Source of the DNA: Promethearchaeia archaeon
GTDB lineage: Archaea > Asgardarchaeota > Lokiarchaeia > Sigyniarchaeales > SOKP01
Direction of reading: 5' to 3'
Assembly: GCA_029856145.1 (NCBI GenBank)
Contig: JAHQWK010000020.1
Coordinates: 84,120 to 148,119, forward strand
DNA: 64,000 nt
This document shows positions 61,958-64,000 of the stretch, piece after piece. A model generated the notes under the pieces. That model was not told where the DNA came from and made no database searches. It saw only the letters and a program-made list of their open reading frames with translations. A program made the translations under genes and the position numbers. The first letter of the stretch is position 1; each line of letters opens with the position of its first letter.

Positions 61958-62959
61958 TTATTTTATTACTAATTCTCCTAACATTCTCTTAATGTCAAAA
62001 GTTCGATGATCTTGAATTTCTGATGCTCTTTTAATAAGAGAATCAATTTTTTTTGAAAATTGCGGAAGTATTAATCGTATTAATCCTAATTTTTGCCTTA
62101 GTTTTCCAATTTCTGTGCTGAAAATTGCTTTTCCTAATCCGTCTATAAATTGAAATGAATTTTGACAATCCAGTAGAATCCTCTCCGCTTGCATTTTTTT
62201 CAATAACCAAGCACATCTATTAGCAGTTTGGAATAATGAATAACTCATTGCTGAAATCTTGTCTAATTGTTCGGTATCAGTATCAACTTTTTTTAGAATT
62301 TTAGAAGCGATAAAACCTCCTTCAATAGTTATAAAAGCATATTTTAAGTCTGGAATTGTAACAGATATATTATTTAAGACTTTTTTTAATTCTAGAGATA
62401 TTGTCTCTGAAAAACTTAAGGAAAAGGAGGATAATCTTAGATCAAAATCTTCAGTTTCTTTGACGTTGAATCCTTCGATGATACTTAGAATTTTCTGATT
62501 ATTAAACTGAATTAATGGCGGTTTAAAGGACTCCCCTGATGTAATTAGCGTAGTTTTTATTTTTTTTAAGCATTCATTAGTTTGTAAGAAGATACCTCCT
62601 AAGTTTATATTTGGTTGGGCTGTAATTGCTATAAAAAATTCATGATTTGTATCCAAAATTCCCTGGGATTCTAAAACCTTATTTAATGAGCTATGTAAGG
62701 GACTATTCAATGGAGCAATCAAAATCTTTGCTTTTTTCCCTTCTATTAGGATATATTTCAAATCTTTTGGGTGTAAATGTATTCCTACGTTAAAGATTGC
62801 ACTAGTAGCTGAACTCACATTAAATATCTCATCTTTAGAAAACCAGACTCCAGTAGATTGTATAGGATTGCCATCTCGCTGAGTCAAAACTGCATTTTCT
62901 ACACCTTTAAGTTGTTTTATCTGGTCTAAATGGATTCCAATTTTATCTTTTAGATGCAT
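61958..62959 (-). CDS. Double roadblock/LC7 domain protein
   Basis: 333 residues with two roadblock domains. The first (about 8-130) begins LDQIKQLKGVENAVLTQRDGNPIQSTGVWF and has LKYILIEGKKAKILIAPLNS; the second (about 185-300) contains VTIPDLKYAFITIEGGFIASKIL and ILLDCQNSF. Such domains dimerise and bind small GTPases (MglB, RLC7, Ragulator). With two domains in one chain this protein can mimic a roadblock dimer. It is the first gene of the three-gene operon with an unknown protein and an MglA-like GTPase. The C-terminal 30 residues are helical. Confidence 0.8.
   Translation of the reverse strand: MHLKDKIGIHLDQIKQLKGVENAVLTQRDGNPIQSTGVWFSKDEIFNVSSATSAIFNVGIHLHPKDLKYILIEGKKAKILIAPLNSPLHSSLNKVLESQGILDTNHEFFIAITAQPNINLGGIFLQTNECLKKIKTTLITSGESFKPPLIQFNNQKILSIIEGFNVKETEDFDLRLSSFSLSFSETISLELKKVLNNISVTIPDLKYAFITIEGGFIASKILKKVDTDTEQLDKISAMSYSLFQTANRCAWLLKKMQAERILLDCQNSFQFIDGLGKAIFSTEIGKLRQKLGLIRLILPQFSKKIDSLIKRASEIQDHRTFDIKRMLGELVIK

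Positions 62960-64000
<1,041 letters not shown>

Overview
The window is a 64 kb piece of a very AT-rich archaeal chromosome. The archaeal assignment rests on ribosomal proteins L15e and S17e, two TFBs with zinc ribbons, an Orc1/Cdc6, RNase P subunits p30 and Pop5, ABCE1/Rli1, archaeosine transglycosylase, class I LysRS, and a 16S rRNA that begins with the archaeal 5' end. Two MglA-type small GTPases, two roadblock/LC7 proteins, a V4R/TRAPP-like protein, longin-like proteins and many large unrecognised helical proteins point to an Asgard archaeon, most likely Lokiarchaeia-like. The phylum is an inference; the partial 16S gene at the end can settle it. Layout: 0.1-2.9 kb holds an unknown longin-like protein, a winged-helix protein, a C/D box sRNA, a DUF2095-like protein and rpl15e. 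2.9-7.3 kb is a leftward metabolic run: SDR, ThDP enzyme, VOC protein, and aspartate-semialdehyde sulfurtransferase fused to a ferredoxin. 7.4-11.6 kb is rightward: RNase P p30 and Pop5, unknowns, a CBM9-like membrane-anchored protein and a GDPD. 11.6-16.3 kb has rqcH, an orphan pyrI, a dolichol-kinase-like enzyme and a roadblock protein. 16.7-27.4 kb is the least explained part: two translationally coupled large proteins (768 and 796 aa), a PD-(D/E)XK nuclease, and a 1206-aa protein whose C-terminus is duplicated downstream. Both copies are followed by an identical 42-bp element that encodes the peptide MPGAHEGHPIM and could form a pseudoknot. 27.4-33.5 kb holds an MFS transporter, two zinc-ribbon microproteins and a fap7-tgtA-DUF371-trm5 operon between tRNA-Arg and tRNA-Ile. 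33.6-43.3 kb has tfb, NIF3, HIT, an Flp-like pilin, regulators, rli1 and lysS. 43.4-56.4 kb has L3-L4-L23, a type IV pilus cluster (ATPase, pilin-like protein, TadC, and a prepilin peptidase split at an A13 tract), a V4R protein and orc1/cdc6. 56.5-64 kb has S17e, tRNA-Glu with a non-canonical intron, a second TFB, and two MglA-like GTPases, one in an operon with a double-roadblock protein. The start of the 16S rRNA gene closes the window. Functional themes are translation and tRNA/rRNA maturation, a dispersed archaeal pilus system, and GTPase/roadblock switches resembling MglA/MglB or Rag/Ragulator pairs. Two genes (Pop5 and a roadblock protein) have no ATG, GTG or TTG at their expected starts and appear to begin at ATA and ATT.
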